Shown: positions 1 to 12,300 of the stretch, one piece after another
Numbering within the stretch: position 1 is the first letter of the stretch
Layout of the letters: every line of letters starts with the position of its first letter
Program-made: the position numbers and the translations under genes
DNA from: Balanoglossus misakiensis
Taxonomy: Eukaryota; Hemichordata
Length of the DNA: 64,000 nucleotides
Direction: 5' to 3'
NCBI GenBank assembly: GCA_040954595.2
Contig: CM082594.2
Span: 8,618,001 to 8,682,000, forward strand
Notes under the pieces: generated by a model
Seen by the model: the letters and a program-made list of their open reading frames with translations, nothing else
Told to the model about the DNA's origin: nothing
Database searches by the model: none

Positions 1-324
1 ACTTAAAAGTCACTGTCAACAGAGCTAAACCTGCGGGAATCGATGTTTTACACGAAGAAGCAAGCAAGCAAGCGAGGGAGGGTGAAATATTGGTACCGTA
101 TCTGCACCCAGTCTGACTTGCAAGTGGTAATTTCAAATACAATGTATTGATGTTATCCTTCTCATAAAGTATACTGGTGATATTTTCCCGACACTCCTGA
201 GTGAATTCGTTGACGGCAAATGGCGATATAGCTAACAACAATTGACGCGAATGTTATAATGACCATCAAAGCGTTAATTGTACTGGTAGCCAATGATCTT
301 TAGAGTACATACGAAATTGCTTAC

Positions 325-382
325 CATAAAACATAGCAAATGTGACAATAGCTACAACAAAAAGAATTTTTGTCGATTCCAT
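325..382 (-). CDS. Shisa-like gene A, first (signal peptide) exon, partial gene
   Basis: The minus strand has an ATG at 382-380 followed by 19 codons reading MESTKILFVVAIVTFAMFY and a consensus donor (GTAAGC) right after position 325, in phase 1. This is the layout of the first exons of the two Shisa-like genes downstream: short, hydrophobic signal peptide, cut after the first base of a codon. The rest would lie toward and beyond the left edge. A possible second exon at about 105-231 reads through an AVNEFTQEC segment that recalls the VNEC/INEC start of the sibling exons, but it lacks the CC pairs and its acceptor is weak, so I do not claim it. The product is inferred only from exon form and neighbourhood. 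Confidence 0.55.
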
Positions 383-963
383 CGTGGTCTCTCTCAAGCT
401 TTGGCGAGTCACACAACAGTTCCTGTCGGCTGGCTTCCAGATGTGAAGTGATCAGTGGTGCAGGTTCTCAAAGTAACAGATCGAGATGATTTTCGGTTTA
501 AATTTCATCTTATCACCGCATACTGAATCATAAGTATACACGCACAGATGAATCACGATAGTTGTACAGTCGAATATTCCGTTTGACCTGATTCCAAAGG
601 TGTCCTTGCCACTTTGGCCAGTGGTGACGTCATAGTTTGCGCTGGACAACACCAAAATGTAACCAGGTGTCTTTTTTAGGTGATATACTCATACACAGCA
701 TACACAGACAGACACAAGAGAGATGAAATTTTCGTATTCTATGGGGGAATTTTGCAAGCATTTTTAAATTACAGTACTAGTAGTTTCATGTAAGTTTAAT
801 CTAAGATTTTATTAGTCCTAATTACGCATACACTCTTGGCAAATCAGAAATACTGGTTTAGATTTAACTCTTCTAAGGTTTTGGTTTACAATTACACAAT
901 TTCGGATATGTTGTAATGACAAACTATTCCAAGCGCTGAAGTCTTCAACGTCCGATTTGTTTC
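383..963. other. Intergenic spacer, no supported gene
   Basis: This stretch lies between the first exon of Shisa-like gene A and the last exon of gene B. It should hold the promoter of gene A and the 3' untranslated region of gene B. A 67-codon open frame on the minus strand has no splice or domain support. Confidence 0.5.
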
Positions 964-2060
964 CTACATGTATCTGACGTTTTCTTCGATGAAGGCACCG
1001 GTTTGTCCTCTTGCGTCGAACGGTTTCTCGTTCACGATGACTTCATACGGTGGTGGTTCGTCGCTCGTTTCCTTAACATCGACCTCGTTGGTACAACATG
1101 ACTGCTTACGACAAAGACGTGGACAGATTACACATGAACAGAAACCGGCCCAATAACATACGATCACTGCTGCAACGACGACAGCTATGACGAACAATAT
1201 GAAGGCAATGAGTACAACGGTAGTTATCAACCATCCACTGCATTTGAAAATAAAAAGAATAAAATTAGGAAGGTCATGAACATGTATAACTTTTCCACAT
1301 TGATTTTGTCAATTTGACAAAATGATTGATGGTAAATATGAAAGCTGGTCATCACAATTGAAGCCAGCCTTTTTTGTCCAGGAGCAGAGACGCCTACCAG
1401 TTTGGCAGTTTAACTATCCACAAACACTCAGTAGGGTAAATGTGCTTGATATTACGGTCCACATTTTGACATTTTTTTCAGTTAAAATAAAACAGCGTTC
1501 TTATATTTTTTGTCACACTGTTTTACCTCGGACCATCGATACCGGCATCGAAGTAATCTTCATAATAATCTTCGTCAGAGTCGTCGTAGTCGTCATCGTC
1601 GTCATCGCGGTCCCGACAGCAACGAAAGATGCCTTCACCACTACGGCTATCATTAAAGCCCCGACAGCAAATCACGTGATACTTGGTGTCGTTGCCACGG
1701 GGACAGAAGAAAAAGGGAAAATCGTCCGGGCATTCGTTCACCTCGTCCGATGCTATCACTGATGGCACTGAAAGATAATGGACAGTCAGTGTAAACTGAA
1801 AGACAATCCCAATATAGGTCGCGCTGAAGATTGTATAATAGGCCTAAAAGGCATGTCCAAAAATGTCACCTGTCGTCCATTTTCCTTCTATAGCTATTAG
1901 ATCATTTTGTGTCGTCAGGATAATATCGTTCAACCCGGAGATCAACTTTTCAATTTCTCAACAACGTTCAGAGACGGTACTTACCACAAAACAGTGCGAG
2001 GACAAAAAGTCCGACCAGGATGAGAGGTGATTTCTGTACAGAATAACTCATGCAATTCAT
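964..2060 (-). CDS. Shisa-like gene B, six-cysteine single-pass membrane protein
   Basis: Three exons join in frame: 2060-1985 (76 nt), 1767-1527 (241 nt) and 1237-964 (274 nt), giving 196 residues. Exon 1 encodes a signal peptide ending near LFVLALFC. Exon 2 holds a cysteine-rich ectodomain (NECPDDFPFFFCPRG, then CC and CC pairs) followed by a very acidic DDDDDDYDDSDEDYYED run. Exon 3 starts with a hydrophobic membrane helix, then a Cys-rich juxtamembrane stretch (CSCVICPRLCRKQSCC) and a cytoplasmic tail with a PPPY motif. The Cys pattern, single helix and PPxY tail are typical of the Shisa/CYYR1/WBP1-like superfamily, whose members often bind WW-domain proteins such as NEDD4-type ligases and act in receptor trafficking. 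Ligand and partner here are unknown. Splice sites are consensus and phases agree (1, then 2). Confidence 0.8.
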
Positions 2061-3286
2061 GTTGATAATAACGTCTGGTGCTCTACTTCAATACGATCAA
2101 AGATCAAAAGAATAGTACTGCAAGTAACGTATTTGAATATTGGACTGTGAATTTCCTTAAATGAAGATTCCGCGTATATCACAAAGTTGATAATCTCTAA
2201 TGTGCAATGGAATAGTCTGTAATAGTCTATACTGTCTAATCGTATAGACGTGATATCGCATATGATTCCTGTGGTTAATGTTATCTGTCTGTCTGCCTGG
2301 TTCCTCTCGGGCGCTTCGTCTGCCCGTGACTAAGTTTTCGGCAATGTTTTAAATATCTTTCAATATCAGGTTTTATGGTAAGCTACCATACAATGACGTC
2401 ATTGGCGGCACACCTATGCAAGTTTAAACTGAGATCGCGAATCGTCATACAGCGTTGTACATGTATTGCTTTACATTAAACTTTTTTTGTTATCAGTTGT
2501 TCACAGCCTTTAAAGTGCATAGTTAAAGATTTACAGTCTGAAATTGGCCGACTTTATCTCTAAGGCTAAATGAACTATTTGGTTGGATCAAAGGTTTGCA
2601 GTTTAAAACTGGACGTCTTTGCTATGCCAGTGTACGTTGGAGACAATATACAAATGTAACGGGTGTCTGTAGATGCTTTGGCTATCATACACAATGACCC
2701 GCCTTGGGGTTCAGAACCCTCTTGTTCTCTTACTTATTTGCTAAAGAAATCGGGGTTCCTCGCTGATTTGGGGGAAAGGGACGATTTAAACATTTCAGTG
2801 ACTGGTAGTACAAAACATGTGCCACCAAGGAACTGTATCGATGTCAGGTCACGCAACGGAAATCTGACGGAAGTAAAATCGCCCGTTGGCCATAATGGCG
2901 GACCTTTGATTTGCAGAGCGGATCAGCTTGACGTCACCCCAGAACGTGGTAAATTGAAATTCCTCCGTCGTTTTGCCAAATACAGTGGTTTTACATACAT
3001 TAAGCAACACACTATGAATGGAAACAATCAAATTTATTGTCTCTGTACACAACCACACATTAAATAGGATACAATTATTTATGTAAGTTCAAAGCAAGAG
3101 AAAATGTTTTTTCTTGTTCTCTTCTGAAACGTTCGAACTAGGTAACTTGAAGTATTCGAGAAATATAAAGTAACCGTTCTTCGAATGCTACTGCAAGTAC
3201 ATTGTTGCCGGGAAAATTGTGTCATCAAAAATACCACGACTTCAAGTAGCCTCGTCTCCACTGATTACTAGAATCACGTTTCGTCA
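2061..3286. other. Spacer between Shisa-like genes B and C
   Basis: No coding exon is supported. The region should include the gene B promoter and the gene C 3' end. A palindromic CRE-type octamer TGACGTCA occurs at about 2394-2401. A 134-codon plus-strand frame (2663-3067) begins at a GTG, matches nothing I recognise and is treated as chance. Confidence 0.4.
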
Positions 3287-3934
3287 TTCATTTCGTCACG
3301 AGTATTTCTTGTCTTGAACAACGACGACATGGCTGTTGCTGGTTTCATACTCATAGACATGAACTTGGTTTTCAGCGCGCGTTTTACTCCTGTCTCCATG
3401 GAAATACGAATGACAACATTTCAAGCATGCACAGAAACCGCAGCAGACAGCAATCATCACCAACATACCAACGAAGGCTACGAACAATAGGATGCAAACT
3501 AGAAAGATCAACCAGTCCCTGTAGATATTGAAAAAAGAAAGAAATGACGGTCATCAGCCGCACCTAGATGTCTGTTCATTTACATGTCTACTGAACATTG
3601 TTTTTATATTTCATTTCGTCACGAGTATTTCTTGTCTTGAACAACGACGACATGGCTGTTGCTGGTTTCATACTCATAGACATGAACTTGGTTTTCAGCG
3701 CGCGTTTTACTCCTGTCTCCATGGAAATACGAATGACAACATTTCAAGCATGCACAGAAACCGCAGCAGACAGCAATCATCACCAACATACCAACGAAGG
3801 CTACGAACAATAGGATGCAAACTAGAAAGATCAACCAGTCCCTGTAGATATTGAAAAAAGAAAGAAATGACGGTCATCAGCCGCACCTAGATGTCTGTTC
3901 ATTTACATGTCTACTGAACATTGTTTTTATATTT
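3287..3934. repeat. Exact 323-bp direct tandem duplication covering the last exon of Shisa-like gene C
   Basis: Bases from 3287 onward recur 323 bp later up to about 3934, and reading the two copies side by side I find no difference. Each copy contains a polypyrimidine tract and CAG acceptor, the full 71-codon open part of exon 3 and its TGA (stops at 3298-3296 and 3621-3619). Complete identity means a very recent duplication or an assembly artefact that collapsed two haplotypes in series. Confidence 0.95.
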
Positions 3935-5211
3935 TAAGTATTTGTATTCTGTGTTGGGAGACATTGTAAACCGAGAATTGAAGGGGGTGGGTTTGGGAGG
4001 GGGTGTCCCCCTCCCACATAAGAAAATTTTATAAAATACAGAGCTCAAAGCTGCATTTTAATGAACCCAGCAAAAGCAAATTAACGTCGGCGCTCAAAGT
4101 TATCATGGGGTGGGGGCAAGTCCCCTGACCTGGGACACTAGATAAACCAGTCAATGATTGAAAGGTGTTGATGAATGGAGGGGGTGGGTGTGGGAGGGGG
4201 TGTCCCCCTCCCACATTAGAAAATTTTGTAAAATAAAGGACGCGAAACTGCATTTTTGTGGACTCAAAATAAATATTTAGCCGTCAAAGTTTTCAATCCC
4301 CCCCCTTTCAGTCCCTATATAATAATCCCTTGATTATAAAATTTGTCCCCCCCTAAAAACTGCTTTGTAAAAGTAAACCCCCCCCCTCTGATTTCCACCG
4401 GCCCCCCCCCCTCCCTGTAAAAAACAAATGCTCCCTTAGTTATTCGGGGACAATCCGACCACATGTATATTGGTGATGTCGGCGCACTGTAGAAACAAGG
4501 ACACTGTTTGTCTACGGGAGCACAGGTGCGCCTTCATAGATTAGATCATGAAGTTGAATGTATGAAATTCAATTCCATCTATTTGTAACCACTGACAACT
4601 TTGGTGTCATCTCGACCGTCACATGAACTTTGTACCGCACCTGACGTAGTCTTCTGTACAGCAGCTAAACTCGTCGTAATGGTCCACACAACAGACCACT
4701 TGTTCGTCCGTGTCGTTCTCGCGAGGGCAGGAGTCAAACGACCATTCATCGGGGCATTCGTTGATCGCATCTAATGCTGTAGACGGCACTTGAAACGGGA
4801 ATTAACAGGGAGCATTTATTTTACTTTACGAAGAAATATACTTACCAGTAGCAATGTTTTAATATTTCAATTTGCCATATTAAACAATTAAGACGGAACA
4901 TCAAGCACACAGTCTATTTCAGAGGTTCAGAACAACACAAATGTACGTTACGCTTTGAAACATGGGGTCGGAAAAAAACAACGAAGGGTTGATAAAGTTA
5001 GTTATTTTTGAACAATAATTAACACTAGAGCTGCTGACATTGTAGTTGAATGATTCAACTTGTGTTGTTGTAAGCTGGCCTTTTTATTAATTTGTGTTAA
5101 CGTTGTCGGTGTCGTTACCATGACATTTTACTTACCGTAAAACAGTGACAGAAGAAAAAGTCCCACTAAGGTGACTGAATACCACTGGATTCTGCCGTCG
5201 ATGCACGTCAT
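3619..5211 (-). CDS. Shisa-like gene C, six-cysteine single-pass membrane protein
   Basis: Exons are 5211-5136 (76 nt), 4788-4641 (148 nt) and 3841-3619 (223 nt), in frame for 148 residues. Exon 1 gives MTCIDGRIQWYSV plus a hydrophobic signal core. Exon 2 has INECPDEWSFDSCPREND with following CC and CC pairs. Exon 3 has a membrane helix (IFLVCILLFVAFVGMLVMIA), a Cys-rich stretch (CCGFCACLKCC) and a short tail ending HVVVVQDKKYS. Exon 1 is exactly as long as in gene B and both phases match, so B and C are tandem duplicates. Unlike B it lacks the acidic run and has no PPxY. The exon 2 donor is a weak GTGCGG. An identical second copy of exon 3 lies 323 bp further on at 3518-3296, so either could be the true 3' end. 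Family: Shisa-like; function unknown. Confidence 0.75.
3976..4260. repeat. Two copies of a ~197-bp GC-rich repeat with an internal palindrome
   Basis: Copies starting near 3981 and 4177 share a G-rich lead, then gggaggggg-tgt-ccccctccc, then a common stretch ending near gaaaattttRtaaaata and ctgcatttt. The palindrome could form a short G:C hairpin. This looks like a degenerate dispersed repeat; no coding content. Confidence 0.75.
4296..4412. repeat. Clustered poly-C tracts
   Basis: Several runs of six to nine C occur within about 115 bp (near 4298-4305, 4349-4354, 4378-4386 and 4402-4410). Low-complexity sequence in the intron between exons 2 and 3 of Shisa-like gene C; no gene. Confidence 0.8.
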
Positions 5212-6333
5212 GATGATTGTACCGCGACTGGGTGTTTTACCGAGGGACACAGGACTGGCAAATAATTATCAGGAACCTTTATATTGCAGTATTAGGGTCA
5301 AAGCTTTCCAATTATATTTTTGGTGACTTTGCACGAATACTAGTTCCGTTTTCTCTCCAGATTGCAATGCGCTGATCAGCGAAAACCGAGGTCACTTGAA
5401 CTTGTTCATTAATTGCACAGGAACGCTCTCCAGCATATCAACACTTTAAAACTCATCAATGAAATAACAAGTTTGTTTGATAGTCAGACGAAAACAAACT
5501 GTCACATTCTACGTTGCCAGTGACACACCTATAAACTGACCCGAATAATCTTTTCCAATCTGATTTTCTAATATTAACAAAACATTTGTTAATGTTTCAA
5601 AAATATTGTAAAAATGGTTTAGTCTCAGTGGTCTGGGTATGCCCTCTACGGCGGCAGTTGAAATTTGCGCGTTTGAACACGATGGGTGGGTCATTTCAAA
5701 CAAATCTTTAATATCTTGACAAACCTTAATCTTGACAAAGTCATTTTTCGAATATTCCTACCGTAGCCTGTACACAACCGTATGCGGCAGATTTTAAGGG
5801 GAACTTAATGCCAAAGCTTTCATCAATCACTAAAATGTTACATCTAATTGTGACTGGAACAAAATACAAAATACTGTAAATATATAAATATTGTAAATAT
5901 TGATGAAATGCGACACAGGCCAAATCTATTGAAATCGTACGTCATGCATGACACCGAGGCTGGGGATTCCCCAGCTTTTGCCGTTGAGCATGCGTTTTAA
6001 CTCTATACCCTTCCGCTTTCATTCATTGTTGGTTTGTCGAATTGTGTTGTCCATCAGATAGCCAGCTTGTTTTTTGTGTGTATTTTGCGCCAAGATGATT
6101 TTATGAATTTCTGGTCGCCTTGATGTAGTATTCTGTGATTTAGAAAAGAATGCATCGATAATATACTGGTACTATTTTAGTTGCATTGCGTAGGGATATA
6201 GTTCCGGTGCATATGTGGCGTGGTCGGACGGTAACCCGTGCGTTACTTACCAATGACTCTCGTGTACATCGACATTGACGATGTAATGTAACTGACTGTG
6301 GGATTTTCTGGAACCAAAGAATTTGCAGACAGG
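5212..6333. other. Divergent spacer between Shisa-like gene C (-) and CYLD (+)
   Basis: No exon is supported. It should contain the promoters of both genes. A candidate splice acceptor (atttgcag) ends at 6328, five bases before the CYLD ATG, which suggests a non-coding or short coding CYLD exon further upstream that I could not place. Confidence 0.4.
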
Positions 6334-9300
6334 ATGAGTAGGATGCCAAGTCCATACTTCATCCTGCTGAAGGATAAAATTGCGCCCAGCCAGGGTAGAA
6401 CAGCTCTGGTGAACCGCCCAGAAGCTAAACCCAGGCAAGTGCTCCGAGGCACCCTGCTGGAAGAGGCTAGGGATGCGAGAGGAAGGCCACACACTAGTGT
6501 TATTACTGGTCCAGGTGGTGAGAAACTGAAGTTTCGGTCTCTCGATCATGACAGTGTTCGTGTGGAATGTTCTCACGACGAGGTTGCACGACTATCTAGA
6601 GACGAAAAGGAATTACTGCAGGCATTGGTGACTCTCCGTGAACGCTATGACTTGTTCAACGATAGAACTAGGCTTGATCTAGGACTGATGATCAAGACAG
6701 ATTCCATGGTATACGTCGATGTGCCGACACTGGTTCATAAGGCACCTGGAAAAGTAAGATACAAGGGACCGCTGCCAGGACTTCCAGGGACACAGTTTGG
6801 CGTTGAACTCTTGGTGAGAATAAGTGTTGTGTATTCTGACTTGCGGAGCCCCCTCTATATATCAATGGATAGGACACAGAGGCGTTGTCGTTGTATATAC
6901 ATGTACATGTATGTTGGTTCATTCACCTGGGCAGATGGTTGAAACATATTCCTTCCACAGGAGTGATAGTGGTTTGAGACAACAAGTAATGATAATCCAT
7001 AGACAGTCTATGGTTAATCACATCACCTTGTACGGGCTTATATAAGTGTTACTTCTGTAACACTTGTCCTATTGTATATTATTTGTGTGATTACGACTCC
7101 TCTTCTGATGCGAGCAGTTCTACTTTCTAGCGATTTGTTACCGAGTTGGCGAGAAACTTCCCTACAAAAATAGAAAACGCCACGATTTCGCTTTACGATG
7201 CTGTGAAGCTGAATGTTTCGGAGTTTTCGCGGTGCCTTATTAGAGATAAAAAATACCCCGCGTTTTGGAGAAGTGGTTATTTGTTTGGTCCCCTTTATAG
7301 TAGCTGACTGATTGTTGCGTCGCTTCGGCAGTGGATAAAAATAGTTCACGGGAAAACCCAGGCGTTTACCTTGCAGTGCTTACTCATTTGCATAACGCGA
7401 CCCGTGTCACTTCCTGGTTAATCTTGCGCAGTCATTGACACAGGACTTTGTCTACATATGTATAACTAGGCAACTGTAACAAATATCTGCTCATGTTTAG
7501 TGTCTACATGATACATATCTTTTGCTGCTTGCTTCTTGCATAGTTTACAAGTTATTTTGCTGAACAATTTTATCATAAATGTCATGCAAGTTCTCGCATG
7601 TCTTACTTGAATAACATTCTTAGCTATTGTCTGGGTGAAAGCAAGGAAAACAATGGAAATATTCCCGAAATTCACATGTATATATTATTGTGAGATATCA
7701 CTGTTGGAAAGCTTGATTAAAAGACTAGCTATTGAAACATATGAGACAGAAGTACCTATTTATTAGATATCTATAGAGAAAGGCAAGGCAGTCGCGAAGT
7801 CCAAAGCGAAAATGATAATGCCAATGGAATTAAATTTGTATAAAGAAAAATCTCAAGTTATTATGGGTACCACTTTTAATACAATACTAAAATATCAAAC
7901 CAAGTCAATTCCACAAAAAACAAAACTGGAAATATTTGATTACAGGAGGTAGGGATCGGTTGACATACATCAGGCTTGAATTACTTTCACTTTGTCGGGT
8001 TTGTTGTTTGTATGTACGTGCCCACCCTCTGTTGTCAATTTGACCTGGTGTCACCAGTGTAGCATTCCATTTTCAAAAATGGAAAGAAATCTAAGGTATC
8101 TGATCTTTTTTGGTACGCAGGAAGTTACATATATATATCAGAACAGTAAAGCTCAATTACATATAATTTATTTTTATTTTATTTAGTCACTTTCTGATAC
8201 ATGTAATAACTATAGTGGGAGTGAGTGGGAAGTTGAGTTGACTATCTGGATTGAGCATTTGAAATACTAACTTATCTGTTCTTTTTTAATTCTAAGAATG
8301 ACCGGGGCCAAGGAACCACCGATGGAACGTTCCGCAAACAAAGACTATTTCAATGTGAACAGGACTGTGGTGTGTTTGTCACACTTCAAAAACTCTCGGA
8401 CACAGACAAGGCTGCGTCGCAAATAAAGGGCAGAGGAGCTGGGAGGGTGAAAAAGGAGGATGACGTAGAGGAGATTGTGGAGGGGATGAGGGTGGTCATA
8501 TTCTGTGACGAGGATGGAGAAGAACGGCTCGAACATGGAACTGTGAAGTATATTGGTAAACCCAAGAAATTAAAAGGAGAGACATTCGTTGGAATTGAAC
8601 TGGTAAGCCGTTGAAATATTTCAACATTTGAAGATGTCTCTCTGTCTCAAGTCAGTGTGCTTATTCATCACACGCCTAATGTATTTCCTGTATGCAAATT
8701 TTCAGGACAACCCAGCTGGCTCAGGAAATGGAAAGTTTGATGGTGAAAAACTGTTTGTTGCTAAAAAAGATCATGCTACTTTAGTTCCAATTGGTGCGGT
8801 GCTGCCTTATCAATATCTTCATGACAAAAAAGGTAACTTTGAACTTGGTTAAAGTCTATGAAGGGACAAATGCAAGTTAGATATTTCCAAGGAGAATTGA
8901 TATAGTAAAGGGTTTGGTTCCACTGACTATTGCTAAAAGAATCTTATTCTGATAGTGTCATTTTTCAGCACATTAATGTATGAAACCGAAGAAATAAAAA
9001 AAATGTCAAAATAGGCGGACTTTGCCCGTATGCTGTCAAAATGGGGTGATGCCCACAATGAATCATATCCATTTTCCAAATGATGTCATCATTCACTCTT
9101 TTGGCTGACTGTCTTTGTTTGTTTATATTTGAATGATGTCATTGTATGTCAGAAACTCCAAGCAAAATTGCATTGGTGAAGTAGAAGTAACCTCTGCTCA
9201 ATGTACAATTATTGCACTAGCATAGATAGATTCTAGTGCAGTAGGTAAAAGTGTGCATGTTAACTAATGCATAAGACAAGTAACAAGAATATAACTGTAT

Positions 9301-12300
9301 GGCAGATGCAGGTCCTGTCCATCGTCCACAACCAACACCAGGCACAGGATCGCAGTCTGAACTTGTGCGGAGAGGTTTTGTAGATTCCAACAAGGAGCCA
9401 GATAGAAAGCAACACCAACATCCATATGCGACTCGAAGCAAACGTGAGTATCACAGATTCCCACAGTGAAAGGGTCTACTGAGAAGTGAAACTGATAGTA
9501 AGAAATGACACTGGTTGGTCATCTTGTTTTATTTAAAGAATATATGACTCATAGACGTGCGTGTAAAAATTATTATGTACTTGTATGGAAATTGTAATGC
9601 TCGCGAAATTGTTTTGGATGTCTGAGAGAATTCTTTGCTAAGTTAAAATGTCTGTGGCTATCAGTCACCATATTTGATCTATTCATGAACTAACAGGGTG
9701 GGGTTACTCTCGTCAGTTGAGGTGGCTGAAACAATATTAGTCTAAGATATAATTGTATCATTTTTCTTATAAATCAATAGCTGAAGCAAAGTCTACAGAA
9801 CCAATGCCTAAACCTCTGTCTGGTACAGCTATTGATGTGCTAGATGACCAATCGAAAGAGTTGGGAATGTCCCGAGGGGATCTCCTCAAAGAACAAGAAG
9901 AACTGATGAGACAGTTTGCGCAAAGTAGAGAGAAAGAGAGCAAAGTAGCCGTTGCCAAGCCAACGAAACATTTGAGTGACAGCATGCGCATGGAGGACAG
10001 AGCTGAGGACAGCTCGCAGAGATTGCCAGCTGATGCTCACCGCCAAGAAGGACTAAGAAATTCCGTATTCTATACTGATGGTGACAATGTCGACGATGTG
10101 GCTGAGACACCAAAGTCAAAGTTTTATGTTCCCATGACGAACAGAGCCAAGGATGGCGACGATGACTATGAACACATGTCACCACAGTACCACGACTATG
10201 AAAATGTCCCTCATAGGAATGAACATAAACATTTTGTGTATGAAAACACGAAACCCAATAATTCAAAGCTAGAAGTTCCAGGTATGTGAAGTCACATTCT
10301 CTAAACAGGCCTAGGCATCTGTACACTGTTTCCTTCTGTTCTTTCTTCTTCTTCAGTCTCTATGTTTTTGCATAACAACGATGCATGTTGTCATGCAAAT
10401 CAGTCGCTAATCTAATAAGTGAGTAACCTTCAATATTGAATTCTTGAATAGTTGCCTCAATCTTTCTCCCTTCATTCCAGATCAAAGAAAGCCTCCACTG
10501 AAACGTGATTACTCAGATGACAGCCCCAAACTCCTTCCCCCTGGATATTTTGAGACGAATCGTACCCACGAATTTGGTGACCTGTCACCTGACATACACC
10601 CTGGTACCGGTTACCACAACATTCGAAGGAGCTACTCCAACTCATATGCACCAGAAACGGATAAAATCCAAGTTCATCGACCAGTTTCTCCTGGTGCGTC
10701 AGCACAATCGTCGGGTGTAGATTTAAAAACGACTGATTCGTCGGATATGATGAACAAAGAAGGACACAGGACAAGTTTTCACAGAACTCTGAGCATAGGC
10801 ACCATGGTTGAAATTTTGGGTGACCCACCAAGATATGGGGTCATCCGATGGATTGGAATGTTACCAAAGACAAGCAAAGAGGCTGTTGGAGTCGAACTGG
10901 TAAGTTGCTCAGGCCTGTAACCCTTTTTTCCCAGAAAATTGTAGTGTATCTTGTCAGAATGTAGTAACACATGTTATGTATTCATGGGTCACCAATAATG
11001 ACTAAATGTTTAAATCACTCCTGCAAAATCATGGTCTTGCTTGTATTGACAATAAAGGTGTGATATGAAGTGGTCATGCTTTCATGCATGCATACAAACA
11101 AACATACATGCACACACTTGTACATATTACACAAATTTAAAAACACATGGCCTGATATGAACCTATCTATGCCAGTGTAACACATATTGCATAGAAGTTA
11201 AAAAACACAAAATTAGCTTTTAATTCTGACTCTGAATGTTTGTTTGCAGGAAGAATCATTGGGTAGCGCAAGCTGTACAGATGGCACTTTTCAAAAGATT
11301 CGTTATTTCAAATGTCCAGAACACAGGGGTATATTTGTTCGTGCCGAAAAGGTTCGACCCGACTCCAGGTTTACCGTGCACAAGCCGACCAGACAAAGAA
11401 ACCCCAGCGAAGGTGAGTGCTTGTGTTTCAAATTTTACTGGCAGCCCAATGCTGGGAAAGTACAGTTTACTGTTCCGAACTAAACATGATTTAGTCCTCT
11501 CTGTGAATATATATCCATCTATAAACATTTGAACCTAAGTAAGAAACTCCAGTTATTCTTTTTAATATGCAGGAGCATCTGTGTATTGTTTGAATACATC
11601 CTGACTGGTTTAGTCCAGGTAACACAAAATCTGCGGCATTGATTTATTTTCATACATAATTAACAGTTACCAGCAAAATGTTCTTTTTTTTCAGCATTTG
11701 GCAGTTACGATGCACCATGGATAGATGACTATTGTGCACCTCCTGATGAGCTGAGTCCCGAACTCTGTGGAGCCGGTCGGGGAATTCAAGGCCACCACAA
11801 TTCCTGTTATTTAGATACAACACTTTACAGCATGTTTGCATTCAGTCTGGCTTTTGATGATCTCATACTGAGACGGAGTGGTGAAGAGGATCTGGAAGGC
11901 TTCGAGGAAGTGCAGGGCATCTTGAAGAGGGGAATTGTCAACCCCTTGAGAAAGTGAGTGATGTGCGCCCTCTGGTGTTTCAGAGAGAAGCCTGAAAAAT
12001 CAATGTAGTGAATGGTGGTTACAGTTTGTAAATAAATGTGGTATCATATTTTATCCATGATATAATTTAACAACATTAATGACCACAGTTTGTGACAATG
12101 TCATTTTATTCTCAACAGACATGGCTTTGTCAGAGCAGACAGAGTTCTGAAATTTCGTGAACTTCTGGATCAGTTGGGTTCTCTGTCTGGATTGACAACG
12201 GAAGAGAAGGATCCAGAAGAATTCCTCAATACGCTGTTGAAACAAATCTTCAAAGCAGAGCCATATCTAAAATTGAGGTGAGTAAACAGTTGAGAATTTA

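Noticed and set aside
105-231. Possible second exon of Shisa-like gene A
   Set aside because: It contains VNE and two Cys but lacks the CC pairs, and the acceptor and donor are weak.
2663-3067. 134-codon plus-strand open frame between Shisa-like genes B and C
   Set aside because: It begins at GTG, has no recognisable motif, no neighbouring splice sites and no promoter. Length is within what chance gives over 64 kb in six frames.
7038-7349. 103-codon minus-strand frame inside CYLD intron 1
   Set aside because: No motif or splice support; basic composition without a recognisable domain.
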